A stretch of DNA of 10,139 bases from Chryseobacterium sp. (GTDB lineage Bacteria > Bacteroidota > Bacteroidia > Flavobacteriales > Weeksellaceae): NCBI GenBank assembly GCA_003852805.1, contig RDDY01000027.1, positions 1 to 10,139 of the forward strand, written 5' to 3'. The translations under genes were made by a program, and so were the position numbers. Of the stretch, positions 6,457 to 10,139 are shown one piece after another. Every line of letters begins with the position of its first letter. Position 1 is the first letter of the stretch. The notes beneath the pieces were generated by a model. It did no database searches and was not told the origin of the DNA. It saw nothing but the letters and a program-made list of their open reading frames with translations.

Positions 6457-7869
6457 TTATTTCTGCTCGAAGTAAACGCGTCTGTTCGCACGGTTCTTCC
6501 ATTCCGGACATTTGGTTGCAGGGTTGCACTCCGGATATTTCAGATCACGTTTGCCGCGGCCCACCGCTTCCAGTCTGCCGGAAGTCACACCGTTTTGAAT
6601 CAAATAGTTCTTAACGTTGTTGGCGCGTCTCTCAGAGAGCTTTTGATTGTACGCGTCTGACGCGCGTGTGTCGGTACCACCTACCACTCTGTAGTTACCT
6701 GACGTTGCATTGATGTAGCTTACAGCATTGTTCAGGATGGCAGTGTTTGACGGCAAAATACGGTCTGAATCCAAGTCAAATTCAATTCCTTCCAACGCTC
6801 GGGTAGCCTCGGTCACAACAACTGTAGTTTCGTAAGGGCAGCCGTTATTTTCTACCGGACCGGGAACTGTCGGGCACTTGTCATAAAGGTCGATCACTCC
6901 GTCCATGTCAACATCAAGAGCTACACCTGCGCCGTCAACGCGTGCACCGGCAGGCGTATCGAGTTGTCTATCCCAATCGTCGCAAATACCGTCGTTATCG
7001 GCATCCCCGCTTTTACAAACCTCTACGTCTGAGTTGCGCTGCTCCAAGACATCAATTCTGTAGTAGATTTCCTGTAGTGGATCATGCCACATAACATGCG
7101 TACCATGATTTCCGAGGTTGAATGTCAAACCTAAAGTGGTATTAAAGAAGTTGTCAGAATTTCCTGCATTACGCTTCTGATTGCCTGTCAGGCCGTCAAA
7201 TTGGTCGTCGCCGGTTGCCACGTACATTGCTCTCGCTTCCAAATCAAGCGCATCTGATACTTTAAACTTGACACCTGTACCAAACTGAGCGAAAACAGAT
7301 TCATATTTAAAAGGCTTCACTTCTGTGACAAGACGCTGGCTGCCTCCAGCAGGCTTGAGATAGGTGCGATATCTGATGGTTCCCGAACCACCGTAAACAT
7401 GCCATGCCCAACGGAAAGCATTGTCTTTGTCTACACGACGCAGCAGATTCGATAGGTTGACGTCTGCCAATAGTGAGATCGCATCATATTGCGTTCTACC
7501 CGCAAGACCGTTAGCAATTCCTGCACCCGAGTTTTTTGTGTTAAAATCACCTTGTCTGATCTCTCCTCTATCATACTGTAGATTTAGACCCACAGTATGA
7601 TTGATAGCTTTATTAATGCTGAAATAAGCGGAATAACCAAATAAGTTTTCCCCGTTATCTTTTAATGAGGACAAATCTGCAGACTGCATGAAAGGCGAAC
7701 CTCCACCAATCGAGATGGACCAAGAGTTAAATCTCTTGCCGTCGCGATTGTAAGAAGCATCATAGTTTCTGTAGCCGGTTGAAGTAACCTCTGTCCGGAT
7801 TGAATCTTGCGCAAACGTTATGGCAGGAAATGCCAACGCAAATGCAGCAATTGTTAAACTTCGTTTCAT
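6457..7869 (-). CDS. OmpA-family outer-membrane protein with thrombospondin type 3 repeats
   Basis: This 470-residue protein is predicted to anchor the outer membrane to peptidoglycan. A signal peptide (basic start, hydrophobic 5-18, cleavage likely after TFA20) precedes an N-terminal segment to about 255 rich in alternating aromatic and polar strands, consistent with an eight-stranded beta-barrel. A linker at about 285-345 carries Asp-rich calcium-binding TSP3 repeats (DADNDGICDDWD at 289-300 and DVDMDGVIDLYD at 319-330). It also has Cys285, Cys296, Cys332 and Cys344. The OmpA-like domain covers about 358-470, with GGTD at 397-400 and LSERRA at 411-416. Asp400 and Arg414/415 fit the diaminopimelate-binding pair. 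The domain also holds Cys448 and Cys454, a likely disulfide in the periplasm. It is monocistronic, with a 157-bp upstream gap and a strong terminator, as expected for a highly expressed porin. It is not a strict orthologue of E. coli OmpA, so I give no symbol. Confidence 0.93.
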   Translation of the reverse strand: MKRSLTIAAFALAFPAITFAQDSIRTEVTSTGYRNYDASYNRDGKRFNSWSISIGGGSPFMQSADLSSLKDNGENLFGYSAYFSINKAINHTVGLNLQYDRGEIRQGDFNTKNSGAGIANGLAGRTQYDAISLLADVNLSNLLRRVDKDNAFRWAWHVYGGSGTIRYRTYLKPAGGSQRLVTEVKPFKYESVFAQFGTGVKFKVSDALDLEARAMYVATGDDQFDGLTGNQKRNAGNSDNFFNTTLGLTFNLGNHGTHVMWHDPLQEIYYRIDVLEQRNSDVEVCKSGDADNDGICDDWDRQLDTPAGARVDGAGVALDVDMDGVIDLYDKCPTVPGPVENNGCPYETTVVVTEATRALEGIEFDLDSDRILPSNTAILNNAVSYINATSGNYRVVGGTDTRASDAYNQKLSERRANNVKNYLIQNGVTSGRLEAVGRGKRDLKYPECNPATKCPEWKNRANRRVYFEQK

Positions 7870-8026
7870 TGGAAATAATTTTAATTAATAGTTATTATTG
7901 AAGAATATTAGGCCTCGCAACAAATAGCATGCCTACAGGCCATAATTTTAAATTTTATTTAACATAGCTTTTGCATTTCTTTACGTAGCACAGCGTTACG
8001 TTTGAACTTACGAACCACATTAAAGT
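7870..8026. other. Intergenic gap between folK and the ompA-like gene
   Basis: This 157-bp AT-rich gap must hold the 3' end of folK transcription and the promoter and leader of the ompA-like gene, both on the minus strand. No full TAnnTTTG box was found; the closest strings (CTATTTG near 7921-7927 and TATGTTAA near 7959-7966) are imperfect. No hairpin with a T-run is seen after folK, so readthrough into the porin leader is possible. A small GCCT-AC-AGGC hairpin (7931-7940) and the TTACG cluster listed separately are the only structure seen. Confidence 0.6.
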
Positions 8027-8038
8027 TTATCCGTTACG
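7981..8038. repeat. Cluster of four TTACG motifs upstream of the ompA-like gene
   Basis: TTACG occurs at 7981-7985, 7996-8000, 8008-8012 and 8034-8038, the first two extended to TTACGT. The copies are in the same orientation, spaced 15, 12 and 26 bases apart; the last lies inside the folK end. They sit about 110-170 bases upstream of the porin start codon. They could be regulator sites, codon repeats of a tiny reading frame, or chance. Confidence 0.4.
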
Positions 8039-8461
8039 GCCTTCACTGTTAAGTATATTCAGCAGCTCACGGCTAAACTCTCGCTCATGTAAATGTTTTT
8101 TATGAGGCAATATCAGCCTTTTGGAGACAAACACAATATTGTTGAAACTTACGATATCAATATCAATAAAGCGATCCTCGTACCGTCCCAACATTGCGCT
8201 GTCACATACTCTGCCCATCTCGCATTCTATTAACTTTATTCTTTTCAATAATTCAATCGGTGAAAAGATTGTCGTTAATTCTAATGCAATATTACAAAAA
8301 TTATTGTTGCTTTCATATTCTACAGGCTTTGTTCTGAGTTTTTTCGTAATTAAAGTCAACCTGCCGATATCGCTCTTTATTTTGAAAACTGCCTCATCTA
8401 TATTTGCTTCCGGATTCCCCAGATTGCTACCCAGTAACAAAACCACCTTATTCTGCGACAT
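8027..8461 (-). CDS. folK: 2-amino-4-hydroxy-6-hydroxymethyldihydropteridine pyrophosphokinase (HPPK)
   Basis: HPPK transfers pyrophosphate from ATP to 6-hydroxymethyl-7,8-dihydropterin, the step before dihydropteroate synthase in folate synthesis. The 144-residue protein has the family's opening LLLGSNLGN (8-16), the NNNFCNIALEL strand (52-62) and the metal-binding pair Asp100 and Asp102 in FIDIDI. Arg84, Arg93 and Arg97 fit E. coli Arg82, Arg88 and Arg92; the position of E. coli Arg84 appears to be Cys86. The closing LPHKKHLHEREF (118-129) is the usual pterin-side motif. I start at the ATG at 8461, because it begins the MSQNKVVLLLGSN N-terminus; two in-frame TTG codons lie just upstream. 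Base composition is unlike its neighbours: 154 G or C in 420 bases (8041-8460, hand count, about 37%) against over 50% in sampled parts of murB and sppA. It is divergent from sppA, 22 bp away. Confidence 0.9.
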   Translation of the reverse strand: MSQNKVVLLLGSNLGNPEANIDEAVFKIKSDIGRLTLITKKLRTKPVEYESNNNFCNIALELTTIFSPIELLKRIKLIECEMGRVCDSAMLGRYEDRFIDIDIVSFNNIVFVSKRLILPHKKHLHEREFSRELLNILNSEGRNG

Positions 8462-8483
8462 ACCCAACAACTAAAATTTTATA

Positions 8484-10139
8484 ATGAAAGGATTCATCAA
8501 AAATGTTTTTGCAAATATAGTGGCCATATTGCTGCTATGCTCCTTGGTGATCGGTTTTTTTGTAGTCATGCTGATCAGCAGCAGCATTGCGGGCGACAGC
8601 CGACCCACCGTAAAGAGCAACTCTGTATTGGTTCTAAATTTTAAAAACCCTGTGATTGAGAGCAGCAGTGAAATCTCTGCTAATCTTTTTGACTTCGGAT
8701 CGAAGAAAGAAATATACTTACAAGACATCTTATCAGCCATTGAAAAGGCCAAAACCGACGATAAAATCAAAGGCATCAGTATAGAAGCCGACAATCTGCC
8801 GATGGGAACCACCCAAACCGACGCCGTAAGACGCGCTTTGGAAGATTTTAAGAAAAGCGGCAAGTTTGTCTACGGCTACGGCAATGCCATCAGCCAAGGA
8901 GCCTATTACCTGGCGTCCGTCGCCGATAAATTTTTCCTGAATCCTGCCGGCGGTATAGAGCTCAAAGGCTTGTCTACCGAGGTGGTTTTCCTAAAAAGCT
9001 TTGCAGAGAAATACGGCATCGGCATAGACGTCATCCGTCATGGGAAGTACAAGGCTGCGGTAGAGCCTTTCCTGCGTGACGACATTTCGCCCGAAAACCG
9101 TGAGCAGCTTGCTACTATGCTAAACGATGTTTGGTCCGGAATTTCATCAAAAATGGCGAAATCGCGCAAGATAGCTCCGGCTGAGTTTCAACAAGCCGCA
9201 AACCAATTGTACGGTTTCATCCCCCAAACCGCAATGCAATATAAGCTGGCCGATCAACTGCTGCAAAAAGGGCAATATGACGACCTATTGAAAGACCTCA
9301 CTCATAAAGATAAAAGCAAAAAACCCGAAAAAGTATCGATTGTTAATTACATTAAGACTTTGTCTCGGAGCCAAGAACAAAATTCCACGGGCGAAATCGC
9401 TGTCCTAAATGCTGCCGGTCAAATCTTCAGTGGCGAAGGAAGCAACGGTATATATTCGGAAGACTTCATCAAAGAGATTCGGAAAATTGCCGAAGACGAC
9501 AAAATAAAATCCGTTGTTCTCAGGATCAATTCCCCGGGCGGCAGCGCCAATGCTTCGGACGAAATTCTGTTTGAGCTTCAGCAACTAAGAAAAAAGAAAC
9601 CATTGATTGTTTCCTTTGGCGACTATGCGGCATCGGGCGGATATTACATTGCGATGGCCGGCGAAAAGATTTATTCTGAGCCGCGCACACTTACCGGTTC
9701 CATTGGCGTCTTCGGGTTGATTTGGAACGCTAAAGATCTGGCGACCCGAAACGGCATTCACTCGGATATTGTCTCTACGAACGATAACGCTCAAATCTAT
9801 TCGCCGCTGTCAGGCGCTGCGCCGGGAACACTGAATATGATGCAGAGAAGTGTGGAACAGACTTATAACCGTTTCGTCGGGTTTGTGATGCAGAACCGCA
9901 AAAAAACGTTTGAGGAGATAGACGCCATCGGTGGCGGACGCGTTTGGTCGGGAACACGCGCGAAAGAACTCGGTTTGGTCGATGAACTGGGCGGGCTTGA
10001 TGCTGCGGTAAAATATGCAGCCGGACGCGCGGGACTGAAAACCTATAACGTAGCCAATTATCCGAAAGCCATGAACCGTTTTGAGAAACTGTTTAAAAAC
10101 TCAAACGAGGACGATCTGATGGAAAGCTACGTTATAGGT
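8484..10139 (+). CDS. sppA: Signal peptide peptidase SppA, 67K type (3' end cut off)
   Basis: SppA is an inner-membrane serine protease with its active site on the outer face; it degrades cleaved signal peptides and other membrane-associated peptides. The frame is open from the ATG at 8484 to the window end, 552 codons with no stop, so only the last few dozen residues are missing if it matches the family (about 590-620). A single N-terminal membrane anchor covers about 10-32. The N-terminal half holds the catalytic lysine, Lys190 in GKYKAAVEPF, matching E. coli Lys209. The C-terminal half holds RINSPGGS (347-354) and the nucleophile Ser384 in DYAASGGYYIA, matching E. coli Ser409. The tandem-half form is the long, tetramer-forming type. 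Its start is 22 bp from the folK start on the opposite strand, so its promoter must lie largely within folK; I see no consensus box there. Confidence 0.95.
   Translation, partial: MKGFIKNVFANIVAILLLCSLVIGFFVVMLISSSIAGDSRPTVKSNSVLVLNFKNPVIESSSEISANLFDFGSKKEIYLQDILSAIEKAKTDDKIKGISIEADNLPMGTTQTDAVRRALEDFKKSGKFVYGYGNAISQGAYYLASVADKFFLNPAGGIELKGLSTEVVFLKSFAEKYGIGIDVIRHGKYKAAVEPFLRDDISPENREQLATMLNDVWSGISSKMAKSRKIAPAEFQQAANQLYGFIPQTAMQYKLADQLLQKGQYDDLLKDLTHKDKSKKPEKVSIVNYIKTLSRSQEQNSTGEIAVLNAAGQIFSGEGSNGIYSEDFIKEIRKIAEDDKIKSVVLRINSPGGSANASDEILFELQQLRKKKPLIVSFGDYAASGGYYIAMAGEKIYSEPRTLTGSIGVFGLIWNAKDLATRNGIHSDIVSTNDNAQIYSPLSGAAPGTLNMMQRSVEQTYNRFVGFVMQNRKKTFEEIDAIGGGRVWSGTRAKELGLVDELGGLDAAVKYAAGRAGLKTYNVANYPKAMNRFEKLFKNSNEDDLMESYVIG
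8512..8519 (-). promoter_or_regulatory. Candidate -7 box for folK inside sppA
   Basis: On the minus strand this reads TATATTTG, a full match to TAnnTTTG. It would start folK transcription near 8505, giving a leader of about 44 bases. It lies within codons 10-12 of the divergent sppA. No TTG stands at the -33 distance, so the assignment is tentative. Confidence 0.35.

Noticed and set aside
7911..7945. Inverted AGGC/GCCT and GGCCT/AGGCC repeats upstream of the porin gene as a possible operator or terminator
   Set aside because: The arms are only four or five bases, spacing is irregular and there is no T-run; chance is sufficient.
8462..8470. Upstream TTG starts for folK adding three residues
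   Set aside because: The ATG at 8461 gives a normal HPPK N-terminus a few residues before LLLGSN, and no ribosome-binding site favours the TTG codons.
8121..8474. 117-codon plus-strand open frame opposite folK
   Set aside because: The AT-rich folK sequence has few stops on the complementary strand; the HPPK frame carries the conserved motifs and this one does not.
8471..8863. 130-codon minus-strand open frame at the start of sppA
   Set aside because: It is antisense to the sppA membrane anchor; its hydrophobic look follows from the complement of that coding sequence.
1..10139. Search for mobile elements, CRISPR, defence or other unusual systems
   Set aside because: All long frames are assigned to core metabolic, repair or envelope genes; no transposase, integrase, direct-repeat array, toxin-antitoxin pair or RNA gene was seen by eye.

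Overview
The window looks like chromosomal DNA from a member of the Bacteroidota. Three things point there: promoter-like TAnnTTTG boxes with no clear Shine-Dalgarno sequences, a RibB protein whose C-terminal RibA-like half has lost its zinc cysteines, and an OmpA-type porin carrying thrombospondin type 3 (calcium-binding) repeats. The order within the phylum (perhaps Sphingobacteriia or Chitinophagia) is a guess. It is a compact housekeeping region. I found no mobile element, CRISPR array, phage gene, tRNA or rRNA. There is no gene-free stretch over 300 bases; the longest gap is 157 bases.

Layout. Bases 1-234 are the 3' end of a class I/II aminotransferase, which overlaps murB (234-1247, +) by one base. 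Converging on murB, and sharing its stop-codon bases, is a YdgJ-like Gfo/Idh/MocA oxidoreductase (1244-2278, -). A 102-bp divergent spacer then separates it from ribB (2381-3502, +). A perfect hairpin terminator lies between ribB and the convergent fmt (3538-4479, -). fmt sits directly behind recQ (4480-6360, -) with no spacer, so the two are probably one transcription unit. Upstream of recQ, and separated from it by a UUCG-loop terminator, is a major outer-membrane OmpA-family protein (6457-7869, -). A 157-bp gap with a cluster of TTACG repeats precedes it. Then come folK (8027-8461, -) and, divergent from it across only 22 bp, sppA (8484 to the window end, +, cut off).

Functions. The genes serve unrelated core tasks: peptidoglycan precursor synthesis (murB), riboflavin (ribB), initiator tRNA formylation (fmt), recombination and repair (recQ), cell-envelope anchoring (ompA-like), folate (folK) and membrane-protein turnover (sppA). 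I see no evidence of a new biological system. The points most worth a second look are the degenerate RibA half of RibB, the AT-rich folK with its very tight divergent junction to sppA, the RecQ domain order, and the TTACG cluster upstream of the porin gene.
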